A stretch of DNA of 64,000 bases from Capra hircus (GCF_001704415.2 NC_030836.1:21364001-21428000); one strand, 5' to 3'. Shown: positions 10,684 through 22,429, numbered from the stretch's first letter. Program-made: numbers and translations. Notes: a model not told the origin generated them from the sequence alone.

Positions 10684-11171
10684 TGAAAGGTTGTTGCTGA
10701 ACCACGCAAAGACGCCGGGATTCTTGGCTTCTGGAGGAGAATTCAATCTGGGGCCAGAGACAAGGCTTGATCACTCAGAGCTTTTGTGTAATGAAGTTTT
10801 ATTAAAGTATAAAGGAGAGAGAGAAAGCTTCTGACAGAGGCATCACAAGGGGGTAGAAAGAGTGCCTCCTTGCTAGTGTTAGCCATGGACTTACAGACTC
10901 TCTAATTAGTTATTATAGTGAATCAAAAGAATGTCTAGAGGTTGTAAAGACCTCACTAGACCTACTCCCATAATTTACACCTTAAGATAACAGGATTAGC
11001 CGGAAGGTTTTTTCCAGAGACTGTCCTCAAGCAGGATACATTATTGTTATATAATCCTAAGGAATGTAGAGGGGAAAAAAGTTTGTCCTTTCTTCCTCCT
11101 TGAGAATTCCAGACCCCTCTCTCCTTGGGGACCTATCGACTTATCAACCTGCCTAAGAAATGACTCTCTCA
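10684..11171 (-). repeat. 5' LTR of the endogenous retrovirus
   Basis: About 488 bp, running from TGAGAG at the high end to TTTCA at the low end on the minus strand. It aligns throughout with 2575-3065. The AATAAA signal is present, but the TATATAA box of the sister LTR is degenerate here (plus-strand ttacaga at 10891-10897), so promoter activity is probably lost. Confidence 0.88.
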
Positions 11172-11231
11172 GGGTCGCACAGAGTCGGACAAAACTGAAG
11201 TGATTTAGCAGCAGCAGCAGCAGCAGCAACA
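11172..11231 (+). repeat. distal part of the Bov-tA SINE split by the provirus
   Basis: Begins gggtcgcacagagtcgg and ends in an AGC repeat, which is exactly the missing tail of the SINE that breaks off at 2574. The first four bases duplicate those at 2571-2574. Confidence 0.85.
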
Positions 11232-11567
11232 AGTTTTCTAATCTCCATAAATATGTTTCTTTGTCAGAACTTTAGAGTTCTTAGTAGAGCTTACTTTATT
11301 TCCTTTGTTAATAACCCACAGACCGAATGCCGCACTTCTTGCTTGTCACCCTGTGTGTCTTTCTATGTGGGTATCTCTAAAACCAACCATGACATTCACA
11401 TTTCACTCATTATGCTTGGACACAAAAGTCAGAAGGAAAGGAACAATAAGTTGCCACTGTTCTAAAGTATTGATTAGATTCAACCTAAAAATAAGAATGC
11501 TAAAACTTCTGAGTTAAAGAACAGATGCTCCATTAATTGATTCATACTAATCATATTTAATGTGTAT
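11232..11567. other. unassigned spacer
   Basis: Single-copy-looking sequence between a SINE tail and a BovB copy. Two overlapping 70-codon frames are present but have no recognisable domain. Confidence 0.4.
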
Positions 11568-12387
11568 TAAGATTGCCGGGAGAAATATCAATAACCTCAG
11601 ATATGCAGATGAAACCATCCTTATGCAGAAAGTGAAGAGGAACTACAAAGCCTCTTGATGAAAGTGAAAGTGGAGAGTGAAAAAGTTGGCCTAAAGCTCA
11701 ACATTCAGAAAACGAAGATTATGGCATCTGGTCCCATCACTTCATGGGAAATAGATGGGGAAACAGTGGAAACAGTGTCAGACTTCATTTTTTGGGCTCC
11801 AAAATCACTGCAGATGGTGACTGCAGCCATGAAATTAAAAGACGCTTACTCCTTGGAAGAAAAGTTATGACCAACCTAGATAGCATATTCAAAAGCAGAG
11901 ACATTACTTTGCCGACTAAGGTCCGCCTAGTCAAGGCTATGGTTTTTCCTGCGGTCGTGTATGGAAGTGACAGTTGGACTATGAAAAAGGCTGAGCGCCG
12001 AAGAATTGATGCTTTTGAACTGTGGTGTTGGAGAAGACTCTTGAGAGTCCCTTGGACTGCAAGGAGATCCAACCAGTCCATTCTGAAGGAGATCAACCCT
12101 GGGATTTCTTTGGAAAGAATGATGCTAAAGCTGAAACTCCAGTACTTTGGCCACCTCATGCAAAGAGTTGACTCATTGGAAAAGACTTTGATGTTGAGAG
12201 GGACTGGGGGCAGGAGGAGAAGGTGACAACAGAAGATGAGATGGCTGCATGGCATCACTGACTCGATGGACGTGAGTCTGAGTGAACTCCAGGAGTTGGT
12301 GATGGACAGGGAGGCCTGGCGTGCTGTGATTCATGGGGTCGCAAAGAGTCAGACATGACTGAGAGACTGAACTGAACTGAACTGAAC
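11568..12387 (+). mobile_element. BovB (RTE) 3' fragment
   Basis: Starts inside the BovB RT just before the YADD-type box and runs through the conserved C-terminal region (residues such as RRLLRVPWTARRSNQSILKEI) to the GAACT tail. The longest open piece is 11744-12226. It is 5' truncated and frameshifted, so not mobile. Confidence 0.88.
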
Positions 12388-13035
12388 CTTAACCTGTGAG
12401 TTGTTTAATGGTGTATTTTAAATGTTCTTTTAACTGGTCCTATATGTAAACTAGTTAGAATCCTCCTCAAAGGCTGGAAGTGAGGACTCTCTTAGGTAGT
12501 GGGAAAAATCATAGTAGGATGCAGTTAGGAGAAGGCATTCCCATTATTCACAGCAAGACAAAAATAAGGGCAACCCACGGAGGGAAACAAAGCCATTGGA
12601 AAGGAATCATTATGATTTGATTGAACCAAATTTCCTTTTGTATATTTCAGTCATGTAAACCAAGATAATAAAACTTTTCAGCTTTTTTACTTTCATCAGT
12701 ATTTCTGTTTTTGCAACTAAAGGAATACTAATACAGTACTGAAAAAATACACACTGGATTAATAAATGTTAAATCACCTTGGTTAGTTCTCTTAAGTTCT
12801 CAGAGCTTCACCTTTTTAAAAAATTTAATTTTAAAATAAAGGAAACTATATGCACTTTTCTTTCCTCCCAAGGCTCATGAAGTTCATATGACATGAGCAC
12901 CATAGGAAATAAATGATTTGCAAATGAAAGATTTAGAAACTTCTATAAAAGTGCTATGCAAATGTCAAAATCATGGTATCCAAAATGCCATACTGTTGAA
13001 TAAATCAATAGATGTGCTCAGCATAAGTTAGGAAG
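12388..13035. other. unassigned intergenic sequence
   Basis: AT-rich sequence with no recognisable exon or repeat. Confidence 0.4.
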
Positions 13036-13185
13036 TGTTAGTCATTCAGTCATGTCCTACTCTGAGACCCTAACCCACTCCAGTGTTCTTGCCTGGAGAA
13101 TTGCAGGGACAGGGGAGCCTGGTGGGCTGCTGTCTATGGAGTTGCCCAGTCGGACAAGACTGAATTGACTTAGCAGCAGCAGCCG
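13036..13185 (+). repeat. Bov-tA-type SINE
   Basis: Contains the ruminant SINE core (cactccagtgttcttgcc, ggggagcctggtgggctg) and ends in an AGC repeat. Confidence 0.85.
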
Positions 13186-13439
13186 ATATAAGGAGACATA
13201 AGAATTGGGCTCATAAAACCAGCTCCTGAAAGTGTCTATCTAAAGACTAGTGCTGCCAGTTTTCTCCTGAGCACAGAGTGCCTCATCTGCTCTCCACCCC
13301 GAACTCCTTTCAGGGGGTGCTAAAGGTCAGCAGCTATAGCAACACATGATTTAACCCTTGTGAAGTAGATGGCAAGTGCCAATTTGTACTTGACAATTGT
13401 CAGAACTAAATTTGTGACCATTTGTCATAGCTAATGGAA

Positions 13440-13576
13440 AGGAGAAGGAAATGGCAACCCACTCCAGTGTTCTTGCCTAGAGAATCCCAGGGACGGGGGA
13501 GCCTGGTGGGCTGCCGTCTCTGGGGTCGCACAGAATCGGACATGACTGAAGCGACTTAGCAGCAGCAGCAGCAGAG
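13440..13576 (+). repeat. Bov-tA-type SINE
   Basis: GAGAAGGAAATGGCAACCC start, GGGGTCGCACAGAATCGGAC core and an AGC tail. Confidence 0.88.
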
Positions 13577-13954
13577 AATACATGAAGAAAAAGATTTGTA
13601 ATGCTCATGAATATGAACACAATTGTTCTTAACACAGGATGACAGTGTTAGCATTATCTTTCTCATCCCAACTTCCTTAGGATTTAAGATCTTAAGACTT
13701 TCGTGTGCTTAAGCAGAGCTCTTTCCACCTGTAAAACTTAACCTAATTTTGTTCTAAAATTAAATTATTTGTGCTTTTTTTCCCCAATAAATAAGTCAGC
13801 TGAAAATTGAACACACAACATAAGAGCTGAAAATGGAGTTTTCTTCAGGGTATCATTGAGCCTGGGAGACAGCAACAGAAGTTTTCCTCTCAGTCTGTGA
13901 AGAACACCCCTGATGGGGAGATACTCATTTAAGCTGTGCTGTGAATGCTCATCA

Positions 13955-14215
13955 GGCTTCCCAGGTGGCTCAGTGGTAAAGAATCCACCTGCCAATGCAG
14001 GAGATACATTTTCGATCTCCAGGAGGAGAAAATGGCAACCCACTCCAGCATTCTTGCCTGGGAAATCCCAGGGACAGAGGAGCAGGTGGGCTGTAGTCCA
14101 TGGGGTTGCAAAGAGTCAGACTCAACTGAGAGAATAACACTAGAGTTCAGGGGTTACGATGAGTCAGACAGGGTTGAGCGCCTGAGTGTGCATACACGTG
14201 AAAGTTGATCACATC
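13955..14215 (+). repeat. BOV-A2-type SINE
   Basis: Starts with the GCTTCCCAGGTGGCTCAG tRNA-like head, followed by the standard SINE body. Open frames over it in several registers are repeat shadows. Confidence 0.85.
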
Positions 14216-14934
14216 AGCGTGACAAGTCTTTTTCTGTGTGTTGTGTGTTGCTGATGCTCTAAAGATCCAGAATACTCTTATGTGCAAAGATCTGCTCTTT
14301 AGGATGAAGCCAAAAGAAAGGCTGCTGTAAAATCAGAAAACAAATGAGAAACCAAGAAGAGCAGGTCCCTACATGCTTCTCTAGGCTGACTGTATGTAAT
14401 GAAAGGCAGATTTTTGAGAGATGAGAAAATGTTAATCAAACAAGGAGGCCATAGCTGGATGAGGCTCTAGTGCCATGGAAGCCCACGGAAGCAACCCAAA
14501 ATCTAAGCTTGTAAATACCGCAGGGTTACAAAATCAAGAGGCTAAGGACAACCACTCTCAAACAGCCAACTAGGCTTTAAACTGTAGACAGTCAAATAAT
14601 CTTTGCTTGCTTCTGCACTTTCTCTGTGTAAGCCTAGCCCCTTAGCTACTATCAACCAGGGCTCCTTAAACACTTCTGGTTTGGCATTGCCCCATTAAAA
14701 TCAATGACTGCTTTAATAAACCCATTAAAATTTCAGTGTGCCTCAGTTTATCATTTAACAGCATGATCCTCTGAAGTGTGTGTGTGTGTGTGCACATGTT
14801 CAAGTTCCTGGTGATTTAGTAATAAAGACTGGGTTATTTCTGGTAAGAAATTATGTTTGCAGTTCTTGCCAAACATTTTGCATTGTAATATACAATTGAT
14901 AAAAGGTTAAACATTTCCATTAAGAAAGAAAGAG
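14216..14934. other. unassigned intergenic sequence
   Basis: No exon or clear repeat recognised; includes a short TG microsatellite at about 14777-14792. Confidence 0.4.
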
Positions 14935-15055
14935 GGACATCCCTGGAGGTCCAGTGGTTAAGATTCCAGACATCCAATGTAGAGGGCAGAAGCTCATTTC
15001 CCACTCTGGGAACTAAGATCCACATGCCACATGGCATGGTCAAAAAACTAAAGGA
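14935..15055 (+). repeat. CHR-type tRNA-derived SINE
   Basis: Matches the pattern 'gggacatccctggaggtccagtggttaagatt...gggaactaagatcc', the cetartiodactyl CHR SINE head and body, followed by A-rich sequence. Confidence 0.7.
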
Positions 15056-15164
15056 AAGAAAGAGACCATTGAGGAGGGCAAATATCCCCATCAGCTTTTT
15101 TTTAAATCAATTTAACCATTGTAAAATTTGGCTGTCGTAGCTGAATGTCTACTTGTAGTAGCGG

Positions 15165-15228
15165 TGGTGTTTAGTCGCTCAGTCATGTCCAATTTTTGTG
15201 ACCCCATGGTCTATAGCCTGCCAAGCTC
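15165..15228 (-). repeat. Bov-tA-type SINE fragment
   Basis: Only the right part of the SINE in reverse (tagtcgctcagtcatgtcc ... cccatgg) is present. Confidence 0.7.
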
Positions 15229-16185
15229 CTCTTGCTTAACATTAATTTTCTTATACATCCATGTTTAAAACCACACTACATAAAAAAAATTAGTTAGAAA
15301 TACTGCTAATTTCCATACCCACATTATATTAAACAGTTTTATTCAACTTCTTCACATGCATTTTCAGCATCACTGTCTTAACTGTCACAAGAGCCTTTTT
15401 TTTGAGCAATTTTCAATAACTTTCATTTTTACTTTCATCTCAGTGCCTCAAAATATAGCAATTTTAAAAACCTAGTTTGATGCTATTACAAGTTACTGCA
15501 AATTTATCTAAAGCCTAGATACTTTTACATATAACATTACAATAGTCATATTTTTGCCTTTTTGTTTGTTTTACTTATGTGTGTTAAAAAATCTCCAAAA
15601 TATAGCCATTTATTCTGTTAGTTTTTAAAGTGATTTTTTTTTAAAAAGCTGTGTTAACAAGACTTTCAGAGCTTCAAAATTTGAAGTTGTACTTCAAGAT
15701 TTTGAGAGTTCATCACTAAATCTCTGTGTTTTTACTGATTTGGCTAGGTGACCTCAGTAAGTATCTAAAGCTGGAATTCATTAAGGCCAATTTCTCGCTA
15801 ATGCATTGTCCTAAAAAACGTTGTTTTTCAAAATAAAGTCAGTGAGAAGGAGCTCTGAAATAGACTTCATAAGCATTCTGACATAAGATAACTCATTGTT
15901 TCTGACCTTAACATTGGGGCAGGCGTGAGAGGTGCAGAAGAACCAGCAAAGGTAAAGAGACTGAGCTGCGGATAAAGTGCTTAGTTTATGAGAAAGTATG
16001 ACTAGATGGAAGCAGGGTACATGGCATATCCCCTCCTGAAAGCTCTAGAACCTGGAGGGTTAAGTGGAGAAAGGAGGAGAGAGACAAACTGTGGCAAAAG
16101 GAGCAGTCATCACTGGTTTGGGGTCTTCCAGTTGATTTACTTCCCCCTTTCTAACCCCAATGTGCAATTCCATCTCTCTTCATTT
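15229..16185. other. unassigned AT-rich sequence
   Basis: No exon or repeat identified; several T-rich runs. Confidence 0.35.
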
Positions 16186-16189
16186 AGTG

Positions 16190-16385
16190 AGAAAGTGAAA
16201 GTCACTCAGTCATGTCCAAACCTTTGCGACCCCATGGACTGTATGTCCATGGAATTCTCCAGGCCAGAATACTGGAATGGGTAGCCTTTCCCTTCTCCAG
16301 GGGATCTTCCCAACTCAGGGATCAAATTGGGGTCTCCTGCATTGCAGGCAGATTCTTTATCAATTGAGCCACAAAGGAAGCCCTT
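16190..16385 (-). repeat. BOV-A2-type SINE
   Basis: Reverse-oriented ruminant SINE with the 'ctccaggccagaatactgg' and 'cttctccaggggatcttcc' blocks. Confidence 0.85.
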
Positions 16386-16663
16386 CATTTAACCTCACCT
16401 TTTAAAATCACCAGATTCCACCCAGAGCTTTCTTATCTCCCAAGCTAATGTAAAGGTGACTCCTTATAAGGTCCCTCCCCACCTATAGTGAGTATCTTGT
16501 AGGTTCTGACTTCTCTCTTCTTGCCCTTCTGTTCACTCATTACCTACACATTAATATAAAAGTCAATAAGGAGAAGGTGCCTGCCAACCTCTGATTTCTG
16601 ATGCTTGTGAAATTTCTCTAGTGCAAGCCCCTTACCCCCTCTCCTGCAGCTGCTTATTCTGCC

Positions 16664-16685
16664 TTGTTTGTTTGTTTGTTTGTTT
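16664..16685. repeat. TTTG microsatellite
   Basis: About five TTTG/TTGT units in a row. Confidence 0.8.
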
Positions 16686-17307
16686 CCTGGTAGCCGTCTC
16701 TGCCAGGCCCAAGATTCATTCAGCACCATCACCAGCTAGCAGCTCACTAACTCTGCCAGCGCATCCCTGTGCACAGGCTCAGTCAGAGAGACCTGTCTTA
16801 TCTTTTGGTCCAGAAGGAATTCAGAGACCAGAAACAGTGACATATGGTCTATGTCATACCAAATGGGATATGTGGTTAAGACTGTCATAAAGAAATTGCC
16901 GAGGACAATTTCTCACAGCTAGTAAGGACAAAAAGTGTCACTTGTTCCTTCCAGCATTCTAACTGCAGTAACTGATTAATTGCCTTCCTTGCAATGGCCC
17001 AGTCACCTGGAGACTCAATAGGTGTGACCCTAGCTCTGCACCACAGAGGTGAGGAGCCCCAGCTCTAGATGGCGGAAAGGACAAGCAAGTCCTCATGAGA
17101 CAAAGGAGAAGCAACTAAAATCAACCCTTACCCAGGGCCAGGTCAACATATATGGTAGCCTTAAGGATGAAGATATATGATGCCTGTCCTATATGTAATT
17201 TGAAATCAAAAGGCAAAACTTTATCTGTGGTAGGCTAAAAATTGTTCTCAAAGATATGCCCATGTACTAATCCTTGGAACCTTCCAGGGAACTTTAGAAT
17301 CCTTGGA

Positions 17308-17525
17308 AAGTGAAGTGAAAGTGTTAGTTGCTCAGTTGTGTCTGACTCTTTGCAATCCCATGGACTAGAGCCCTCCAGACTCCTCTGTCCATGGTATTTC
17401 CCACACAAGAATACTGGATTGGGTTGCCATTCCCTTCTCCAGGGGATCTTCCCCACCCAGGGACTGAACCTGGGTCTCCTACACTGCAGGCAGATCCCTT
17501 ACCATCTGAGCCACCAAGGAAGCCC
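17308..17525 (-). repeat. BOV-A2-type SINE
   Basis: Reverse-oriented SINE inside the MaLR LTR, with the usual 'gtgtctgactctttgca' and 'gagccaccaaggaagcc' ends. Confidence 0.85.
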
Positions 17526-17645
17526 AAGAATACTGGAGTGGGTAGCCATTCCCTTCTTGGGGGTATCTTTGTGACCCAGAGGTTGAACCTGACTCTCCTG
17601 CACTGCAGGCAGATTCTTTACCTTCTGAGCCACCTGGGGGGGTTG
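17526..17645 (-). repeat. partial BOV-A2-type SINE monomer
   Basis: A second copy of the head-proximal half of the SINE, directly abutting the previous one. This is the dimeric arrangement of this family. Confidence 0.75.
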
Positions 17646-18689
17646 GAACCTAATGAACAATGCTTTATTTGGAAAAGGGGTCTTCGCAGACACGATTAAA
17701 TTAAGAATTTTGAGATGAGATTGTCCTGGGTTATCTAGCTGGGCTCCAGATACCATCACAAGCATCCTCTAAGAGGCAAAGATTAGACAAACATGGAAGA
17801 TAAGGATGAGTGAAGATGAGCGCAAAGACTGGGATGATGTGCCTTCGAGCCAATGAGTGCAGGCAGCCACTGGAAGCCGGAAAAGCCAAGGAACAGGGTC
17901 TACCCTTGAGCCCCTTGAGAGAGTAAAGCCCTACTGACACCCTGATTTCAGACTTCTGACTTCTAGAATAAACTTCTGTTGCTCTAAGCTACCAAGTCTG
18001 TGATAATTTTTATAGCAGCCATGGAAAATTAATAGAATAAACTATGAAATAAATAAAAACAGTCCAATAAAAATGCTGGGGTTTTTTTCTCCCTAGTTTA
18101 ACTCCTTTTATTAATCTATTTATGCAATGTTAACACTAGAATTTGATCTAAGTCAATTTCTAAACTGGGGAGAAGTTTACTGAGCAAGCTTCTATATGGA
18201 CTCGTAGCATAAAGCACATTCAGATTCCAATAATATTATGTAGAAGAAAATTTCATGATATTGATGCCAAGAAGACAAATATAATCAGAACTAGCTAGTA
18301 TTTGAGTGAATATATAACTGAATAAATTCTACCAAGAGGTAGTGGTGAATACTTACTGATAAAATTTCAGTGCAGCTTTCTGTGCTGAGATGCACAGCAT
18401 CCTTCTTGACCCTGTGCCATGCAAGGTTTTTATTAAAATTTGGATGATGATGTAACACGGTGACCAAGTAAGCAGATGACACGGAGGAGCTGCACTGTAG
18501 AGAACAAAAGGACTCTGGATAGGATGAAGTGGTAGGTTGGACTTAAAAAGATATAACTTAATATAGACATATTTACAGTCTCTGATTTCAGTTTCATTAC
18601 ACACAGGTACAGAAAAGGAAAAATCTACTATAAACTTCACTCATAAAATAATAATAAAAATGATATTAAATGCTACTATGTCCCAGATA

Positions 18690-18715
18690 TTTGATGATAG
18701 ATAGATAATTGATAG
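18690..18715. repeat. GATA microsatellite
   Basis: A short, imperfect run of GATA units. Confidence 0.6.
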
Positions 18716-18775
18716 ATATTTCTCCCACTTTGTAGAGTAGGCTCAACACAACCTACACAATTGGCAGGTCCTAGG

Positions 18776-19065
18776 GCTTCCCTTGGAGAAGGCAATGGCA
18801 CCCCACTCCAGTACTCTTGCCTGGAAAATCCCATGGACGGAGGAGCTTGGTAGGCTGCAGCCCATGGGGTCGCTAAGAGTCAGGCATGACTGAGTGACTT
18901 CACTTTCACCTTTTACTTTCATGAATTGGGGAAAGAAATGACAACCCATTCCAGTGTTCTTGCCTGGAAATCCCAGGGGCGGGGGAGCCTGGTGGGCTGC
19001 CGTCTATGGGGTCACACAGAGTCGGACACTACTGAAGTGACTTAGTAGCAGTAGCAGCAGCAGAG
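18776..19065 (+). repeat. Bov-tA-type SINE dimer
   Basis: Two consecutive SINE bodies: GAGAAGGCAATGGCACC, then a second body ending with an AGC repeat. Confidence 0.85.
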
Positions 19066-19265
19066 CTTCCCTGGTGGCTCAGTGGTAAAGAATCCACCTG
19101 CAATAAAGGAGAAGCAGTTTTGATCCCTGGATCTGGAAGATCCCCTGGAGAAGGAAATAGCAACCCACTCCAGTACTGTAGCCTGAGAAATCCTGTGAAC
19201 AGAGGAGCTTATAGTCCTTGGGGTCGCAAAAGAGTCAAACAGGACTAAGCGACTAAACAATAAAA
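19066..19265 (+). repeat. BOV-A2-type SINE
   Basis: Starts GCTTCCCTGGTGGCTCAG right after the preceding AGC tail, and ends after the 'gactaagcgactaaaca' block. Confidence 0.85.
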
Positions 19266-20527
19266 ACAAGGTGCCAAATGAAAACTCAGAGCCACTTGCT
19301 TAAAAATCGAGAATTTTAAGACAGCAAGAACCAAGCATCAATCTTGCTAAGCAATGAGTCCCAGTGTGTGACTACACAGATTGTACACCATGGAGTCACC
19401 CCTAGCTAGTATTATTTAACATGGGACTCATTCATACAGGAATCTGGCTTGTTTGGTACTAAAACTCCAGCATGAAGTATAGACACTGGAACAGAAGAAT
19501 CATTCAGTGGATATAAATATCTGCAGAATGGAAGAAGGGTCAAAAAGAAAGAGCAATGAATTTGTCAACACCTGATTTACTTTGGCATTTTATCCCAGAA
19601 TGGTAACAGACTTTAATTGTAAGAAAAATTTCCAGGGTTTAAAGAATCTTAAGACCTAAAAAAGTTTTGTTTCCTTAAAGTTATTTTAAAAAATAAAGTC
19701 ACAGGGAAATTTTAATGTATATGAATTAGTCAAAATCCTCCTATGTACTTTGGAAAATAGTCTCAAATTGAAAAATAGTATATTGAAATCAAAGGAAATA
19801 ATAAAGTTTCTTCATGCCCCAAAACAGATCCCATGGTCTCTTGGAATCCCAGAAAATTAACAAAACAGAAAATCTTTGAATAACAGGACAAGATAGTCCA
19901 ATTGGACAATCCATTTGTATTTCTGCATAAGTTGTTTCATTTATGCGGAAAAGCTTACAGGCTAATATTTTTAAGAATTTGTACTGTATTTGTATATACT
20001 TACAAAGCAAAATCTGATTATGGAAACATCAAACATGATAAGCTTTTTAAAAATGTGAATGAAATATTTAAATGCTCCATAAATTCAGTTTCTAACAAGC
20101 TTGGAAATACTTGGGATGATAGCAAAGAACGCTGAAAAGACACAAACCAGAAATGATTTCTTTTTGCAAGACATGAAAGAAAATGCTTAATATTTAAGCA
20201 AAGGAAAATTATGTAGGCACTCCATTTTATAAATATTATCCTGTTTTATGTGATATATATGTAGCATTGATTAATGCCATATTACTTTAACTAATTTATC
20301 AGTATATATTTATCAAATATCCAGAGAAAGCTAATTAAAAATACCAGCTGCTGTGCAGAAATACTCGCACAAGCTAATCGCACTTGCATTATGAAACAGC
20401 CGTTTAAGATATAAAACAAAGATCAGCGGATTTTGCTTAGACAATCAGACAAATAATTGCACGTGGGAAAAATCTTAAATATTGATATTGAGTTAGATGC
20501 AATTTATGACATTGCAAGGTCATACTT
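19266..20527. other. unassigned AT-rich sequence
   Basis: No exon, RNA gene or repeat was recognised over about 1.26 kb. Confidence 0.4.
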
Positions 20528-21427
20528 CAGGTTAGTCACTCAGTCGTGTCTGACTCTTTGTGATGCCATGGACTGCAGCACATCAGGCTTCCCTGTCCAT
20601 CACCAACACCCTGAGCTTGCTCAAACTCATGTCCATCAAGTCAGTGATGCCATCCAACCATCTCATCCTCTGTCAATCCCTTCTCTTCCTGCCCTCAATC
20701 TTTCCCAGCATCAGGGCCTTTTCCAAGGAGTCGGTTCTTTGCATCAGGTGGCCAGAGTATTGTAGTTTTAGCTTCAGCATCAGTCCTTCCAATGAATATT
20801 CAGGACTGATTTCCTTTAGGATGGACTAGTTTGATCTCCTTGCAGTCCAAGACAGAATCTCCAATACCACAGTTCAAATACCATTAATTCTTCAGTGCTC
20901 AGCTTTCTTTATAAAAGTTCAACTCTCACATCCATACATGACTACTAGAAAAACCATAGGTTTGACAAGACGGATTTTGTTGGTAAAGTAATATCTCTGC
21001 TTTTTATTATGCTGTCTAGGTTTGTCATAGATTTTCTTCCAAGGAACAAGCATCTTTTAATTTCATGGCTGCAGTCACCATCTCCAATGATTTTGGAGCC
21101 CCACCCCCCCCAAAATAAAGTCTCTCACTGTTTCCATTGTTTCCCCATCTATTTGCCATGAACTGATGGGACCAGATGCCATGATATTCGTTCTATGAAT
21201 GTTTAGTTTTAAGCCAGCTTTTTCAGTCTCCTCTTTCACTTTCATCGAGATTCTTTAGTTATTCTTTGCTTTCTGCCATAGGGTGGTGTCACCTGCATAT
21301 GTGAAGTTATTGATATTTCTCCTGGCAATCTTGATTCCAGCTTGTGCTTCATCCAGTCTGGCATTTTGCATGATGTACCCTGCATATAAGTTAAATAAGC
21401 AGGATGAAAACATACAGCCTTGACATA
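20528..21427 (-). mobile_element. BovB (RTE) 3' fragment
   Basis: Reverse BovB from its 3' tail region (tcagtcgtgtctgactc at the low end) to the RT region around the YADD box. It is 5' truncated and degraded, with no long ORF. A C-rich run and stops interrupt it. Confidence 0.85.
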
Positions 21428-21617
21428 CTAAAGTATGTCATGCTTAAAGTAATATAAAATAACATTATGTTATTCAGCAATAACTACTGTATTTAATGTA
21501 GAATCCTCCACATATAAGTGAGGAAGATTTTATATGCATATACATGGCACAATATATATATATAGATGGCACAAAGGGATCCCATAAGCAATAAATTAGA
21601 CAAACACTGTGTAATAT

Positions 21618-21660
21618 ACTGGGGCTTCCCAGGTGGCAGTAGTGGTAAAGAACCTGTAAT
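21618..21660 (+). repeat. Bov SINE head fragment
   Basis: Only the GGGGCTTCCCAGGTGGCAG head and 'gtggtaaagaacctg' are present. Confidence 0.65.
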
Positions 21661-22069
21661 TCATAGTCACTAGCATATTAGAAGTTTTAAAGTCATCCAA
21701 CCATAAAGATATTTATCTTTTTTTTTTTTAACCATTTGACTCTTACATTTACCATTATGTCCAAAACATACTTGAACTCAGCACTCATTTTTAGGTAGAA
21801 AGGAAGTGTGGTTTGTTTACTTGTTTTGCTTTTTCATGTAAAATTACAAGTATTTGGGGATGGTGGTACTTTCTGGACTTTACTTTGAGAATTGCAGCTC
21901 TATACCAATCAAATATGAGCATGTAGGAAGACTGCTGACATTTAGAATTCAGGTGTGTTCATAATTTATTTTACAGTTAAATTGCATAGATTTTTGGCAA
22001 AGGCAATTTTTATGCAAATATACTGCCCAGATTCAGACAGTATATTTTTTGCCCCTTTGCTCTTGGTCA

Positions 22070-22200
22070 TATCACTGACTTAACGGACATGAGTTTGAGA
22101 AAGCTCCGGAAGATGGTGAAGGACAGGGAAGCCTGGCATGCTGCAGTCCAAGGGGTGGCAAAGAGTTGGACATAACAGAGACTGAACAACAATAACAATA
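22070..22200 (+). repeat. BovB 3'-end-derived fragment
   Basis: 'tcactgacttaacggacatgagt' followed by the 'gacagggaagcctggcatgctgcagtcc' block: the BovB terminal region ending in 'gactgaacaacaa'. Confidence 0.75.
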
Positions 22201-22429
22201 TCACATTTTAAGATTTGAGTGAGGTGCAGAGCATTGGCTGTCTGTTGCGTGATACAGATTATCAATATGAATAGTGGGGAGTCGAAGGACTGCAAAGTGA
22301 CTTAGGGCATGATGGCTGCTGTGCCACTTACTGGTCCGTTATCTTTCAGCTCTGAACCCACTCTTCCATACTCTACTTTGTAAAGCCAAGGTTGGGACTT
22401 CACATATTTATTTTTCTCTTTAGAAATGA

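Larger units (their letters stand above)
2575..11171 (-). mobile_element. class I endogenous retrovirus (gamma-like provirus), defective
   Basis: A full-length proviral layout on the minus strand: 5' LTR (10684-11171), tRNA-Pro-type PBS, gag, pro, pol with integrase, env remnant, polypurine tract and 3' LTR (2575-3065). The host tetranucleotide gggt flanks both ends (2571-2574 and 11172-11175), a 4-bp target duplication typical of gammaretroviruses. The host SINE resumes exactly where it broke off. All genes carry frameshifts and stops, env is mostly missing, and a 1-kb BovB copy interrupts RT. By hand alignment the LTRs differ at roughly 40 of 485 positions (about 8%), so this is an old insertion with no capacity to replicate. 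The exact ERV1 subfamily was not determined. Confidence 0.9.
17226..18040 (+). repeat. MaLR (MLT1-type) LTR interrupted by SINEs
   Basis: The left part (taggctaaaaattgttctc, about 17226-17305) and the right part (from about 17660, with 'gacttctgacttctagaataaa' and 'accaagtctgtgataattt') match the MLT1A-like LTR pattern of ERVL-MaLR elements, from memory. Two SINE copies at 17308-17645 split it, so the LTR predates them. Confidence 0.65.

Noticed and set aside
11785..12258. 157-codon minus-strand ORF at the BovB copy
   Set aside because: Antisense shadow of the BovB RT C-terminal region on the plus strand.
13955..14215. ORFs over Bov SINEs here and at many other places (for example 17324-17699, 44486-44894, 50673-50996, 54417-54810, 60210-60556)
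   Set aside because: All are read-throughs of the tRNA-derived SINE consensus in different frames and recur at every copy; they are not genes.
19066..19120. tRNA-like heads of SINEs as possible tRNA genes
   Set aside because: They match degenerate SINE heads with the following SINE body; no intact cloverleaf was seen.
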